Assembly (NCBI RefSeq): GCF_014170305.1
Contig: NZ_LZZT01000007.1
Location: forward strand, 1-64,000
From: Achromobacter sp. UMC71
Lineage (GTDB): Bacteria > Pseudomonadota > Gammaproteobacteria > Burkholderiales > Burkholderiaceae_B
Length of the DNA: 64,000 nt
Direction of reading: 5' to 3'
Shown: positions 54,629 through 63,824 of the stretch, piece by piece
How positions within the stretch are numbered: position 1 is the stretch's first letter
Layout: every line of letters begins with the position of its first letter
Notes under the pieces: model-generated
Seen by the model: the letters and a program-made list of their open reading frames with translations, nothing else
Databases searched by the model: none
What the model was told of the DNA's origin: nothing
Translations under genes and position numbers: made by a program

Positions 54629-55405
54629 ATGCAAAACCCCTCCGAATCGCAACATTCCGCGGATTCCGCCTCGCAATCGACCCATTTCGGCTTCCAATCC
54701 GTCCCGGAAACCGAAAAAGCCCGCAAAGTCGCCGAAGTCTTCCACTCGGTGGCGCAGCGCTACGACATCATGAATGATTTCATGTCGGCCGGCCTGCACC
54801 GCGTCTGGAAGGCCTTCACCATCGGCCGCGCCGCCGTGCGCCCCGGCATGAAGGTCCTGGACATCGCCGGCGGCACGGGCGACCTGGCCAAAGCCTTTGC
54901 CAAGCGCGCCGGCCCCACGGGCGAGGTCTGGCTGACCGACATCAACGATTCCATGCTGCGGGTTGGCCGCGACCGCCTGACCGACGCCGGCCAGCTGGTG
55001 CCCACGGCCGTCTGCGACGCCGAGCGCCTGCCGTTCCCGTCGGGTTACTTCGACCGCGTCAGCGTGGCCTTCGGCTTGCGCAACATGACCCACAAGGACC
55101 GCGCCCTGGCCGAAATGACCCGGGTGCTCAAGCCGGGCGGCAAGCTGCTGGTGCTGGAATTCTCGCGCGTGGCCAAGCCGCTGGCGCCCGCCTATGACTG
55201 GTATTCCTTCAACGTGCTGCCCTGGCTGGGCAAGAAGGTCGCCAAGGACGAAGCCAGCTACCGTTACCTGGCCGAATCCATCCGCATGCACCCCGACCAG
55301 GACACCCTGGCGGACATGCTGCGCACCGCCGGTCTCGAGCGGGTGCAGTACTTCAACCTGACGGCCGGCATCGCCGCCCTGCACGAGGGCGTGCGCCTGG
55401 GCTGA
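54629..55405 (+). CDS. ubiE: Ubiquinone/menaquinone C-methyltransferase UbiE
   Basis: 258-residue SAM-dependent methyltransferase of ubiquinone synthesis. The UbiE signature [17 protein letters not shown] is near residue 45; motif I is [16 protein letters not shown]; later [18 protein letters not shown] and LEFSRVAKP are diagnostic. An N-terminal Ser/Gln-rich extension of about 25 residues precedes the fold. It begins the ubiE-(Tim44-like)-ubiJ-ubiB series. Confidence 0.96.
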   Translation: MQNPSESQHSADSASQSTHFGFQSVPETEKARKVAEVFHSVAQRYDIMNDFMSAGLHRVWKAFTIGRAAVRPGMKVLDIAGGTGDLAKAFAKRAGPTGEVWLTDINDSMLRVGRDRLTDAGQLVPTAVCDAERLPFPSGYFDRVSVAFGLRNMTHKDRALAEMTRVLKPGGKLLVLEFSRVAKPLAPAYDWYSFNVLPWLGKKVAKDEASYRYLAESIRMHPDQDTLADMLRTAGLERVQYFNLTAGIAALHEGVRLG

Positions 55406-55432
55406 CCGCCCCGGGTTGACACGGCATTTCTT

Positions 55433-55457
55433 CGCCCCACGGGGAACTTGTGGGGCG
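55433..55457 (+). terminator. Hairpin after ubiE
   Basis: CGCCCCAC (55433-55440) pairs with GTGGGGCG (55450-55457) around a 9-base loop, 28 bases after the ubiE stop. The following bases (GCGTCTTGTCC) are only weakly T-rich. The right arm overlaps the -35 box of the next promoter. Confidence 0.4.
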
Positions 55458-55476
55458 GCGTCTTGTCCGTTATTCT
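55448..55476 (+). promoter_or_regulatory. Possible promoter of the Tim44-like gene
   Basis: TTGTGG (55448-55453) and TATTCT (55471-55476) are 17 bases apart. An inverted repeat TTCTTAC/GTAAGAA (55473-55501) covers the predicted transcription start and could bind a regulator. Confidence 0.45.
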
Positions 55477-55514
55477 TACGTCATTCAGATTAATGTAAGA
55501 AAGTCGCGCTGAGG

Positions 55515-55556
55515 GCTGCACGATCCGTGCAGCTTCCTGCTGCTCGGGGCAGCAGG
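55515..55556 (+). repeat. Two tandem hairpins in the leader of the Tim44-like gene
   Basis: Hairpin 1 is GCTGCACG-ATC-CGTGCAGC (55515-55533). Hairpin 2 is CCTGCTGC-TCGGG-GCAGCAGG (55536-55556). They lie back to back between the predicted transcription start and the ribosome-binding site, 28 bases before the ATG. The arrangement suits mRNA stabilisation or translational control. Confidence 0.6.
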
Positions 55557-55583
55557 GGCGCGAGTACGAGGGAGCAAAAATCC

Positions 55584-56582
55584 ATGAACAAATTCTGTTT
55601 CTCGCGGTTTGTCGCCGCGGCGCTCATCGCCATCTCCGGCGCTGCGCTGGTGACGGCGTCGTTTGACGCCGAAGCCCGCCGCGCGGGCGGCGGCTCCAGC
55701 GTTGGCCGTCAATCGTCCAACGTGACCCAGCAGCGCCAGGCCACCACGCCGCCGTCGGCTGCCAGCAACACCGCGGGCGCCACCGCGGCGCCGGCGGCTG
55801 CCGGTGCCGCCACGGCCGGTGCCGCCGGCGCTGCCGCCAAGAGCGGCGCGTCGCGTTGGCTGGGCCCCATCGCCGGTATCGCCGCCGGCCTGGGCATCGC
55901 CGCCCTGTTGTCGCACATGGGCCTGTCCGGCGCTTTCGCCGAATTCCTGTCGTCGGCGCTCCTGATCGCCGTGGCCGTGTTCGCCATCATGTTCATCATC
56001 CGCCGCCTGCGTGGCGCGGGCCCCCGCCCGGCGACCCAGGGCGCCTTTGGCGGCGCCAACAACGCGCCTGGCCAGCCGCAGCAGCCCATGTGGCGCGAAA
56101 CGCTGAAGCCGGCCGCGCCGGCCGCGGCACCCGTCGCCGCCGCGGTGGCGGCGCCGGTGGCCAACCTGCCCAAGCCGGGGGAAGACGGCAACTGGTTCGT
56201 GCCGGGCGATTTCGATACGCCTGCCTTCCTGAAGCAAGCCAAGGAACAGTTCGTGCGCATCCAGGCTGTCTGGGACAGCGGCAGCACCGACCGTCTGCGC
56301 GACTACCTGACCGACGACCTGATTACCGAGCTCAAGCCGCAACTGGCCGAGCGCGGCGCGGCCCCCAACAAGACCGAAGTCGTGTTGCTGAACGCCGAAC
56401 TGCTGGGCATCGAAACGGTGTCCGACGGCCACCTGGCCAGCGTGCGCTTCTCGGGCATGCTGCGCGAGGCGCCCGGCGCCGAGGCCTTCCGCTTTGAAGA
56501 AGTCTGGAACCTGTTCAAGCCCGCCAACGGCGGCTGGCTGCTGGCCGGCATCCAGCAGATTCCGGTGGAATTCGCCAGCTAG
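55584..56582 (+). CDS. Tim44-like domain membrane protein
   Basis: 332 residues: a signal-like N-terminus (MNKFCFSRFVAAALIAISGA), an Ala/Gly/Thr-rich linker (about 40-90), one or two hydrophobic helices (about 90-145: WLGPIAGIAAGLGIAALL and SSALLIAVAVFAIMFII), a second Ala/Pro linker, and a C-terminal Tim44-like domain from about 205 (FLKQAKEQFVRIQAVWDSGS). The family's bacterial role is not settled. It sits between ubiE and ubiJ but has its own leader and terminator. AGGGAG lies upstream of the ATG at 55584 at a slightly long distance. Confidence 0.88.
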   Translation: MNKFCFSRFVAAALIAISGAALVTASFDAEARRAGGGSSVGRQSSNVTQQRQATTPPSAASNTAGATAAPAAAGAATAGAAGAAAKSGASRWLGPIAGIAAGLGIAALLSHMGLSGAFAEFLSSALLIAVAVFAIMFIIRRLRGAGPRPATQGAFGGANNAPGQPQQPMWRETLKPAAPAAAPVAAAVAAPVANLPKPGEDGNWFVPGDFDTPAFLKQAKEQFVRIQAVWDSGSTDRLRDYLTDDLITELKPQLAERGAAPNKTEVVLLNAELLGIETVSDGHLASVRFSGMLREAPGAEAFRFEEVWNLFKPANGGWLLAGIQQIPVEFAS

Positions 56583-56635
56583 GCAGGCCGGCGGCATTCG
56601 CCAGACAACGCGGGGGCCTGGCGGCCGCCCGCTAC

Positions 56636-56660
56636 AACCGGCCCTCCAGGGCCGGTTTTT
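56636..56660 (+). terminator. Intrinsic terminator of the Tim44-like gene
   Basis: AACCGGCCCT-CC-AGGGCCGGTTTTT: an 8- to 10-bp stem followed by a run of seven pyrimidines, mostly T. It lies 54 bases after the stop codon and separates this gene from ubiJ. Confidence 0.88.
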
Positions 56661-56797
56661 CCATCCGCGTTTCCTCCGTCCTGCCTGCGTCCGCGCAAAC
56701 GGCGTCCAGTCTCCCAGGAACAGCCCCCCATCTAACCCGTTACACTCCCGATTTACCCATCAACTTCGTCACCCCGTTTGCGGGGCTGCGGACCGTC

Positions 56798-57436
56798 ATG
56801 TTGCCTTTCTCGTTTCTGCCCACTCCCTCGCGGCTGGCTGTGAACGCGCTCGACGCCCTGTTGAAGCGCGAAGACTGGGCGCGCGAGCGCTTGGCGCGCC
56901 ATGCCGGCAAGACCGTGCGCTTCGCGCTGGGCGGATTCACGCTGGGCCTGACGATCGACAGCGAGGGGCTGGCCGCCCAGGCCGACCCGGCCGTGGTGCC
57001 CGACGTGACGCTGACCGTCGCGCCCGAGAAGCTGCCGCTGCCGCGCCTGGGCGCGGGTGGCGAAACGCCTGATTTCGCCGAGGCCACGCACATCTCCGGC
57101 GATGCGGCGCTGGCCCAGGTGGTGGCGGACCTGTCCAAGCAACTGCGCTGGGACCCCGAAGACAGCCTGGCCCGCGTGGTGGGCGACATCCCCGCGCTGC
57201 GCATCGCGAGCGGCTTGCGCGCGGCCGCCGGCGGCGCCCGCAAGGCCAGCCAGCGGTTCGCTGAAAACGTGTCTGAATACCTGGCCGAAGAAAGCGGCAT
57301 GCTGCTGGGCCGCCCCGCGCTGGAACAATGGCGCCTGGACCTGGCCGAACTGAATGCCCGCGCCGATGCCGTGGCGCGCTCGGCCGCCGCCCTGCAATCC
57401 CGTCTGGCCACGGCCAGCGCCAAGCGGGGCGCCTGA
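56798..57436 (+). CDS. ubiJ: Ubiquinone biosynthesis accessory factor UbiJ (SCP2 domain)
   Basis: 212 residues with an N-terminal SCP2 lipid-binding domain (VNALDALLKREDWARERLARHAGKTV, then RFALGGFTLGLTID) and a C-terminal helical part. UbiJ binds lipid intermediates and scaffolds the soluble Ubi enzyme complex. The three bases between its stop and the ubiB start and the known ubiE-ubiJ-ubiB order support the name. Confidence 0.9.
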   Translation: MLPFSFLPTPSRLAVNALDALLKREDWARERLARHAGKTVRFALGGFTLGLTIDSEGLAAQADPAVVPDVTLTVAPEKLPLPRLGAGGETPDFAEATHISGDAALAQVVADLSKQLRWDPEDSLARVVGDIPALRIASGLRAAAGGARKASQRFAENVSEYLAEESGMLLGRPALEQWRLDLAELNARADAVARSAAALQSRLATASAKRGA

Positions 57437-57439
57437 TCC

Positions 57440-58993
57440 ATGTTCCCTTTGCTGCGCCTGTTACGCATCATCCTGGTATCGCTGCGCTATGGTCTGGACG
57501 AGCTGGTGCTGTCCAGCCTGAACCATCCCCTGGCCACTTGCCTGCTACGCGTCATCCGGCTGGGCACCCGCCCGCGCCAGCCGCGCGGCCAGCGGCTGCG
57601 CATGGCGCTGGAATCGCTGGGTCCGATTTTCGTGAAATTCGGCCAGGTGCTGTCGACCCGCCGCGACCTGATTCCCGCCGACATCGCCAACGAGCTGGCG
57701 CTGCTGCAGGACCGCGTGCCGCCGTTCCCGTCGGCCCAGGCGGCGGCCTGCATCGAGGCCGCGCTGGGCGCGCCGCCTGAAAAGCTGTTCGCGCAGTTCC
57801 AGGTCGATCCGGTGGCGTCCGCCTCCATCGCGCAGGTGCACTTCGCGGTGCTGCACGACGGCCGCGAAGTCGCGGTCAAGGTGCTGCGCCCGGGTATGCT
57901 CAACATCATCGAAAAGGATCTGTCGCTGCTCAAGATCGTGGCGCGCATCATCGAGCGCCTGGGCGCCGATGGCCGCCGGCTCAAGCCGCGCGAGGTGGTG
58001 GCCGAGTTCGACAAATACCTGCACGACGAGCTGGACCTGGTGCGCGAGGCCTCCAATTGCAGCCAGCTGCGCCGCAATTTCGGCCCGGAATCCGGCCGCG
58101 GCGACATGCTGATGGTGCCCGAGGTCATCTGGGAATACACCGCGTCCACCGTGTTCACCATGCAGCGCATGTACGGCGTGCCGGTGGGGCAGGTCGAGCG
58201 CATGCGCGAGCTGGGCATCGACATCCCCACGCTGGCCCGCACTGGCGTCGAGATCTTCTTCACCCAGGTGTTCACCGACGGCTTCTTCCACGCCGACATG
58301 CATCCGGGCAACATCTACGTGTCCGACCGGCCCGAAACGCTGGGCAGCTATATCGCGCTGGACTTCGGCATCGTCGGCTCGCTGTCCGAGTTCGACAAGA
58401 ATTACCTGGCGCAGAACTTTCTGGCCTTCTTCCATCGCGACTACCGCCGCGTGGCGCAGTTGCACATCGAGTCGGGCTGGGTGCCGCCTGACACGCGCGA
58501 AGAAGAACTCGAAGGCGCCGTGCGTGCCGTCTGCGAACCCTATTTTGATCGCCCTTTGTCCGAGATTTCGCTGGGTCAGGTGCTGCTGCGCCTGTTCCAG
58601 ACCTCGCGCCGGTTCAATGTCGAAATCCAGCCGCAATTGGTGCTGCTGCAAAAGACATTGCTGAACGTCGAAGGCCTGGGGCGGCAGCTGGACCCCAACC
58701 TGGATCTCTGGAAAACCGCCAAGCCCTATCTCGAACGCTGGATGCGCCAGCGGGTCGGCATCAAGGGCCTGCGGCAGAGCCTGGAAAAAGAAGCCGTGCA
58801 GTGGTCGCAGATGCTGCCGGCCCTGCCCAGGCTGGTCCATGACCACCTGAACCGCCCGAACGTATCGCCGGCCCTGTTGGCCGAGATGATCCAGTTGCGG
58901 CGGGCCCAGGAACAGAGCAACCGGCTGATCGCAGCGCTGGTTGGCGTGCTTGCCTTGGCGATCGGGGTCGCCTTATGGGCATTGACGCGATAG
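57440..58993 (+). CDS. ubiB: Ubiquinone biosynthesis regulatory protein kinase UbiB
   Basis: 517-residue atypical kinase/ATPase of the UbiB/ABC1/COQ8 family. The invariant KxGQ motif is K66-F-G-Q69 in [14 protein letters not shown]; the Ala-rich loop reads [11 protein letters not shown]; the catalytic region is [10 protein letters not shown] and ALDFGIVG. Two hydrophobic helices end the protein (about 490-517), anchoring it in the membrane. Last of the ubi genes here. Confidence 0.96.
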   Translation: MFPLLRLLRIILVSLRYGLDELVLSSLNHPLATCLLRVIRLGTRPRQPRGQRLRMALESLGPIFVKFGQVLSTRRDLIPADIANELALLQDRVPPFPSAQAAACIEAALGAPPEKLFAQFQVDPVASASIAQVHFAVLHDGREVAVKVLRPGMLNIIEKDLSLLKIVARIIERLGADGRRLKPREVVAEFDKYLHDELDLVREASNCSQLRRNFGPESGRGDMLMVPEVIWEYTASTVFTMQRMYGVPVGQVERMRELGIDIPTLARTGVEIFFTQVFTDGFFHADMHPGNIYVSDRPETLGSYIALDFGIVGSLSEFDKNYLAQNFLAFFHRDYRRVAQLHIESGWVPPDTREEELEGAVRAVCEPYFDRPLSEISLGQVLLRLFQTSRRFNVEIQPQLVLLQKTLLNVEGLGRQLDPNLDLWKTAKPYLERWMRQRVGIKGLRQSLEKEAVQWSQMLPALPRLVHDHLNRPNVSPALLAEMIQLRRAQEQSNRLIAALVGVLALAIGVALWALTR

Positions 58994-59026
58994 GCGGCGC
59001 GATGGTGTAGTGCGATCCCCCTGTCA

Positions 59027-59044
59027 TGTTTCATTCATGAAACA
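59027..59044. promoter_or_regulatory. Inverted repeat upstream of the ferritin-like gene
   Basis: TGTTTCA-TTCA-TGAAACA (59027-59044) lies 130 bases before the ATG at 59175 and 34 after the ubiB stop. It might be an operator or a weak hairpin. Confidence 0.35.
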
Positions 59045-59174
59045 GTCATCATAGCTTCGCGGGAGACGGCGAAAAATAGCGCTGCGGCGGCCAATGCAGC
59101 GTCACGCCAGCAAGCGCGTGCGCCATTCATTAATTTCTATAGCCCCACTAGCGGGACGAAAACAAGGGCAGAAC

Positions 59175-60053
59175 ATGCTTTATCCTGAACTCTTCAAGAC
59201 CATGGAAGCGGTGCGCTGGAATATGGCGCACGATATTCCCTGGGGGGATTTTGATCGCAGCAAGCTCTCGGACGAGCAGGCCCAGACGATCAAGATGAAC
59301 GCCATCACCGAGTGGGCGGCGCTGCCGGCCACCGAAATGTTCCTGCGCGACAATCGCGGCGACAGCGATTTCTGCGCTTTCATGTCGGTGTGGTTCTTCG
59401 AAGAGCAAAAGCATTCCCTGGTGCTGATCGAATACCTGCGCCGCTTCTGCCCGGACCTGGTGCCCACCGAAGAAGAGCTGCACAACGTGCGCTTCGAATT
59501 CGACGTGGCCCCCGAGCTGGAAACGCTGATGCTGCACTTCTGCGGCGAAGTGCGCCTGAACCACTGGTACCGCCGCGCCGCCGAATGGCATACCGAGCCG
59601 GTCATCAAGGCCATCTACAAGACCGTGGCCCAGGACGAAGCCCGCCACGCCGGCGCCTACCTGCAATACATGCGCCGCGCGCTGCACAACCGCGGCGACG
59701 ACACCAGCGTCCAGGCGCGCCTGGCGTTTTCCAAGATCGGCGTGCTGATGGCGTCGGCCGGCCGTACGCAGCAAGCGCTGCACCCGACCAACCTGCACGT
59801 CAACAAGGACCTGTTCCCCAACGACACGGTGCAGTCGCGCCTGCCCGAGCCGGGTTGGCTCGAGCACTGGCTGGACACCCAGATCCGCTTTGACGGTGTC
59901 TGGGAACAGAAGGTCGCCACCCGTATCCTGCACATCCTGTCCAAGCTGATGGACCGCAGCTTCGAGACGGTCAAAGACCTGAATCGCTACCGCAAGGAAA
60001 TGACCGCCCTGGTCGTGCCCAAGGAAAAGGAAATCATCCTGGCCGGCGCCTGA
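59175..60053 (+). CDS. Ferritin-like di-iron protein of unknown function
   Basis: 292 residues, all-helical, with two E-x-x-H motifs typical of carboxylate-bridged di-iron proteins: E77-x-x-H80 in WFFEEQKH and E155-x-x-H158 in QDEARH. Additional glutamates (E46 or E54, and E137) can supply the remaining ligands. No signal peptide or clear membrane helix. Related folds include acyl-ACP desaturases and COQ7-type hydroxylases; I cannot choose between them. It follows ubiB by 181 bases and precedes hldC by 13. The ATG at 59175 starts the conserved part; the ribosome-binding site (GGGCAGAAC) is weak. Confidence 0.8.
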   Translation: MLYPELFKTMEAVRWNMAHDIPWGDFDRSKLSDEQAQTIKMNAITEWAALPATEMFLRDNRGDSDFCAFMSVWFFEEQKHSLVLIEYLRRFCPDLVPTEEELHNVRFEFDVAPELETLMLHFCGEVRLNHWYRRAAEWHTEPVIKAIYKTVAQDEARHAGAYLQYMRRALHNRGDDTSVQARLAFSKIGVLMASAGRTQQALHPTNLHVNKDLFPNDTVQSRLPEPGWLEHWLDTQIRFDGVWEQKVATRILHILSKLMDRSFETVKDLNRYRKEMTALVVPKEKEIILAGA

Positions 60054-60066
60054 GTACAATCGCGCC

Positions 60067-60555
60067 ATGCCAGCCGCCCGTTTCGAATCCAAAGTCCTGT
60101 CCCGCGACGACTGCGTCGCCGCCGTCGCTGCCGGCCGCCTGCCGCGGCCGCTGGTGTTCACCAACGGCGTCTTCGACATCCTGCATCGCGGTCATGCCAC
60201 CTATCTCGACCAGGCCGCCCAGTTGGGCGCCACGCTGGTCGTGGCGGTCAACACCGACGAATCGGTGCGCCGCCTGGGCAAGGGCGACGAACGCCCCTTG
60301 AACCGCATGGAAGATCGCGCCGCGCTGCTGGCGGCGTTGGGCTTTGTGACGGTGGTGACCTCGTTCCACGAAGACACCCCCGAGGCCCTGATCGGTCAGC
60401 TCAAGCCCGACCTCATCGTCAAGGGCGGCGACTACGACATGGAAAAATTGCCCGAAACCGCCCTGGTCAAATCCTGGGGCGGCCGCGCGGTCGCCATTCC
60501 GTTCGAGTTCGAGCGTTCCACCACGGCGCTGGTCAAGAAGATCCAGGGCGCGTAG
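60067..60555 (+). CDS. hldC: D-glycero-beta-D-manno-heptose 1-phosphate adenylyltransferase
   Basis: 162-residue nucleotidyltransferase that makes ADP-heptose for lipopolysaccharide core. The cytidylyltransferase-like signature FTNGVFDILHRGHATYLDQA (with the HxGH-like HRGH) is near the N-terminus, followed by VAVNTDESVRRLGKG and KPDLIVKGGDYD. This is the stand-alone form (rfaE domain II); the kinase part would be a separate gene elsewhere. A long terminator follows. Confidence 0.95.
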   Translation: MPAARFESKVLSRDDCVAAVAAGRLPRPLVFTNGVFDILHRGHATYLDQAAQLGATLVVAVNTDESVRRLGKGDERPLNRMEDRAALLAALGFVTVVTSFHEDTPEALIGQLKPDLIVKGGDYDMEKLPETALVKSWGGRAVAIPFEFERSTTALVKKIQGA

Positions 60556-60569
60556 CCGCAAGGCGGCAA

Positions 60570-60615
60570 GCGCAAACGATAAAGGCGGCCGGCAGGCCGC
60601 CTTTATCGTTTGCGC
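60570..60615. terminator. Very strong bidirectional terminator
   Basis: A perfect 21-bp stem: the left arm (60570-60590) ends in AAAGGCGGCC, the loop is GGCA, and the right arm (60595-60615) begins GGCCGCCTTTATCG. It lies between the convergent hldC and tolC genes. Confidence 0.92.
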
Positions 60616-60663
60616 CGCGGGTGTTGTCTGGTACTGCCGCCGGCATGCGGGTTCAACAGGCGC

Positions 60664-61992
60664 TCAGCGTGGTTCGCGCAGCAGCCGGTTGATTGCATCC
60701 AGGTCGGTCTCGGCCAGGATGCCGCTGGTGGCCTTCAGGCGCAGCCCGGCCAGCACCGTGCTGTAGCGCGCCAGCGCCAGGTCGCGCTGGGTGGCGTAGA
60801 GCTGCTGCTGGGCGTTGAGCACGTCCAGGTTGATGCGCACACCGACTTCGTAGCCGGTCTGGTTGGCCTCGACCGCCGCGCGGCTGGATTTTTCGCCAGC
60901 CTCCAGGGCCTGGATGCGGGCCAGGCCGCTGGTGACGCCGCTGTAGTACTGGCGGGCGGCCTGCACGGCTTGGCGGCGCGCCGCCTCGAAGTCGTGGCGG
61001 GCCTTTTGTTCGAGCTGTACTTTTTCGGTGACCTGCGAGGACACGCCGCCGCCCGAATACAGCGGAATCGACAGCACCACGCCGATGCTGCTGTCGATGG
61101 GCTTGCCCGGAGCGCCGTTGCGCATCACGGCGTCGCTGGCGCTGCCGCTGGTGGCGCGCAGGTTCAGGGTAGGGTAGTGGCCGCTCTTGGCGATCTGGAT
61201 CTCGCGCCCGGCGATGCGGGTCAGCAGTTGAGCGCGCAGGACGTCCAGACTGGATGCCTCGGCCTGGGTGCTCCAGTCGGCCACGCGGGCCGGTTGCGGC
61301 GCGGGCAGCCGGACGCCTGGCGGCAGTTCGGCCAGGGCGCCGGGCGGGCTGCCGATGATCTTGGCCAGCTCGTCGCGCCGCACGTCCAGGTCGTTCTGCA
61401 GGCGCAATTCCTGGGCCACTACCAGGTCGTAACGCGCTTGCGCCTCGTAGGTATCGGTGATGGTGGCGTTGCCCAGCTCGAAGTTGCGCTTGGCCGATTC
61501 CAGCTGGCCGGCCACGGCGGCCTTTTCGGCTTCGGTGGCGGTCAGGGTGTCCTGGGCGTACAGCACATTGAAGTAGGCATCGGCCACGCGCAGCAACAGG
61601 TCCTGGTAGGCCTGTTGCAGCTGGACTTCGACATCGGCGACGACCAGCTTGGACTGCTCGAAATTCTGCCAGCGGCCCCAGTCGAACAGGGGCTGGGTCA
61701 GCGCCAGGTCCCAGACGCCGCGGCCGCCGCTATAGGCGACGCCGCCGCGGGTGCTGCGGGTCTGCTGGTAGGCGCCGCCGGCGCCCGCCGAGACTTCGGG
61801 CAGCAGCAGGGCGCGGGCCTGGGGTTCTTTTTCCAGGCCGGCGCGGTAATTGGCGCGGGCCGAGGCATAGAGCGGATCATTGCCCAGGGCGGCCTGCCAG
61901 ACCTGCAGCAGGTTCTGCGCGGACGCGGGCGACGGGCCGACGCTTGCGGCGGAGGTAAAAACCAGTAAAGCCGTAAGCAGTCGGACGCGCAT
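60664..61992 (-). CDS. tolC: Outer-membrane efflux channel TolC family
   Basis: 442-residue outer-membrane factor forming the exit duct for multidrug and type I export. A signal peptide (to about ASAQ, residue 26) is followed by two OEP repeats with long coiled-coil helices. Typical segments are LLQVWQAALGNDPLYASARA, TQPLFDWGRW and, in the second half, SIPLYSGGGVSSQV. The length and repeat pattern are those of TolC itself rather than of OprM-type factors with a lipid anchor. Confidence 0.93.
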   Translation of the reverse strand: MRVRLLTALLVFTSAASVGPSPASAQNLLQVWQAALGNDPLYASARANYRAGLEKEPQARALLLPEVSAGAGGAYQQTRSTRGGVAYSGGRGVWDLALTQPLFDWGRWQNFEQSKLVVADVEVQLQQAYQDLLLRVADAYFNVLYAQDTLTATEAEKAAVAGQLESAKRNFELGNATITDTYEAQARYDLVVAQELRLQNDLDVRRDELAKIIGSPPGALAELPPGVRLPAPQPARVADWSTQAEASSLDVLRAQLLTRIAGREIQIAKSGHYPTLNLRATSGSASDAVMRNGAPGKPIDSSIGVVLSIPLYSGGGVSSQVTEKVQLEQKARHDFEAARRQAVQAARQYYSGVTSGLARIQALEAGEKSSRAAVEANQTGYEVGVRINLDVLNAQQQLYATQRDLALARYSTVLAGLRLKATSGILAETDLDAINRLLREPR

Positions 61993-62075
61993 GATCTGTC
62001 AGGAGGAGGGGTGTTGCTCCAGGAAACCGGGGTCTGAGGTTCCGTTGCCGGCCGATGGGGCGCGGAGCGGAAGGG

Positions 62076-62094
62076 CGGGGCCGTCAGGGCCCCG
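62076..62094 (-). terminator. Possible terminator after the Pcm-like gene
   Basis: CGGGGCC (62076-62082) pairs with GGCCCCG (62088-62094) around a 5-base loop, 13 bases beyond the methyltransferase stop. On the minus strand CCCTTCC follows, only weakly T-rich. Confidence 0.35.
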
Positions 62095-62106
62095 TCCAGT
62101 GGGAAC

Positions 62107-62787
62107 TCAGAACTTGAACTGCGACACCGTGGCGCCGCGCAGGGGCTTGACGACCGTTTCGAACAGATTGACGGTCTCGAAGCTGGCGGCGGTGGTACGG
62201 GTGATGCGACAGGCGGTCATGACCGGGTTCTGGCCCACGATGACCACCAGGCGGCCGCCCACGCGCAGCTGGTACTTCAGCGCATCCGGCACGACCGGCA
62301 CCGAGCCGGTGACCAGGATGGCGTCGTATTCGGTGGAGCCCCAGCCGTTGCGGCCGTCGCCGGTTTCGACCTTGACGTTGGTGACGTTGTTCATCTGCAG
62401 GTTCTGCTGCGCGAACGTGACCAGGCGGCTGTCGATTTCGACGGAGGTGACCTGTTGCGCCAGGTAGCCCAGCAGGGCGGCCTGGTACCCGGAACCGGTG
62501 CCGATTTCGAGCACGCAGTCGCTCTTGCTCAGTTGCAGCTCCTGCGCCAGGCGGGCTTCCACCTTGGGCGCGAGCATGGTCTGGCGGGTGTTGACCGCGT
62601 TGATTTCCAGCGGCAGTTCCAGGTCGGAAAAGGCCAGGGCGCGCAGGGCGGGCGGCACGAATTGTTCGCGGCGCACGTCGAACAGTGCTTGCAGCACGTT
62701 GGCGTCCAGGACATCCCACGGGCGGATCTGCTGTTCCACCATGTTGAAGCGGGCTTGTTCTACGTCGGGCAGGGTCGAAGCGTTCAT
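62107..62787 (-). CDS. Protein-L-isoaspartate O-methyltransferase family protein
   Basis: 226-residue SAM-dependent methyltransferase of the Pcm family. Motif I is VLEIGTGSGYQAALLGYLA. The N-terminal part (FNMVEQQIRPWDVLDANVLQALFDVRREQFVP) and VEIDSRLVTFAQQNL fit the family. The Pcm substrate-binding pattern is only partly kept (ALAFSDLELPLEI, then NTRQTMLAPKVEARLAQ), as in the group of Pcm-like proteins found near tolC, so true isoaspartate repair is not certain. The ATG at 62787 is chosen; upstream sites are poor. Confidence 0.85.
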   Translation of the reverse strand: MNASTLPDVEQARFNMVEQQIRPWDVLDANVLQALFDVRREQFVPPALRALAFSDLELPLEINAVNTRQTMLAPKVEARLAQELQLSKSDCVLEIGTGSGYQAALLGYLAQQVTSVEIDSRLVTFAQQNLQMNNVTNVKVETGDGRNGWGSTEYDAILVTGSVPVVPDALKYQLRVGGRLVVIVGQNPVMTACRITRTTAASFETVNLFETVVKPLRGATVSQFKF

Positions 62788-62981
62788 GACGGTCAGAAAA
62801 AACAGAGGAATCAACTGACCATTGTACCGATTCGTAGCGTCCTGTGACGGCCCGGGCTCAGCCGGAAAAGTTACAGCCGGGCGTCAGCGCCCGGAATCCC
62901 GGCGAGGCGGCGGGCGCCGCGCCGGATGTAACCGCGCTGGCAGGCAAGGCGCCGTCGCAGGCCGCGCCGCCCGCCGGGGCG

Positions 62982-63824
62982 TCACCACCACGCGTGGAAG
63001 TGGTGCACCGGGCCGTGGCCGGAGCCGACCGACAAGCGCTCGGCGTGGCGGATGGCTTCGGTCAGGTAGGCCTTGGCGCGGCGGGCGGCCTCGGGCACGT
63101 CCTCGACCTGCGGCAGCAGGGCGGCCAGGGCGGCCGACAGGGTGCAGCCGGTGCCGTGGGTATTGGCGGTTTCGATGCGGTGGCCGGGCAGCTCGATCAT
63201 GCGGTCGCCATCGTGCAGCAGGTCGATGGTTTCGTTGCCGGGCAGGTGGCCGCCCTTGACCAGCACCCAGCGCTGGCCGGAATGCGCCATCTTGTTGCGC
63301 AGGCGCTCGGCCACGCGCCGCATTTCCTTGACCGTCTCGACCGGGCGCTCTTCGAGCAGCACGCCGGCTTCGGGCAGGTTGGGCGTGAGCAGGGTGGCCT
63401 GCGGCAGCATGGCTTCGCGCATGGCGCCGACCGCGTCGCGTTCGAGCAGCAGGTCGCCGCTCTTGGCGACCATGACCGGGTCCAGCACTACGTGGGCCGG
63501 GTTCCATTTGGCGAGTTTTTCCGCCACCACCTGGATCACCGGCTTCTGGCCCAGCATGCCGATCTTGACCGCGTCGATGCGGACATCGGCGAACAGCGTG
63601 TCGATCTGCAGGCCGACAAAATCCGGCTGCACGGGCGAAATGCCGGTGACGCCCTGGGTGTTCTGGGCGGTCAGGGCGGCGATGACGGCGCAGCCGTAGG
63701 CGCCCAGGGCGCTCATGGCCTTGACGTCGGCCAGGATGCCGGCGCCGCCGGAGGGGTCGACGCCCGCGATGGTCAGCGCGTTGGGGATGGGGCGCTCGCC
63801 GGCGGCCGCTTGGCGCGTGCTCAT
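62982..63824 (-). CDS. thiD: Hydroxymethylpyrimidine/phosphomethylpyrimidine kinase
   Basis: 280-residue ribokinase-like enzyme that phosphorylates hydroxymethylpyrimidine and its monophosphate for thiamine synthesis. Diagnostic parts are [20 protein letters not shown] near the N-terminus, [21 protein letters not shown] and the anion-hole motif [18 protein letters not shown]. The start overlaps the stop of the thiG fragment by 4 bp, so the two are cotranscribed. Confidence 0.95.
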   Translation of the reverse strand: MSTRQAAAGERPIPNALTIAGVDPSGGAGILADVKAMSALGAYGCAVIAALTAQNTQGVTGISPVQPDFVGLQIDTLFADVRIDAVKIGMLGQKPVIQVVAEKLAKWNPAHVVLDPVMVAKSGDLLLERDAVGAMREAMLPQATLLTPNLPEAGVLLEERPVETVKEMRRVAERLRNKMAHSGQRWVLVKGGHLPGNETIDLLHDGDRMIELPGHRIETANTHGTGCTLSAALAALLPQVEDVPEAARRAKAYLTEAIRHAERLSVGSGHGPVHHFHAWW

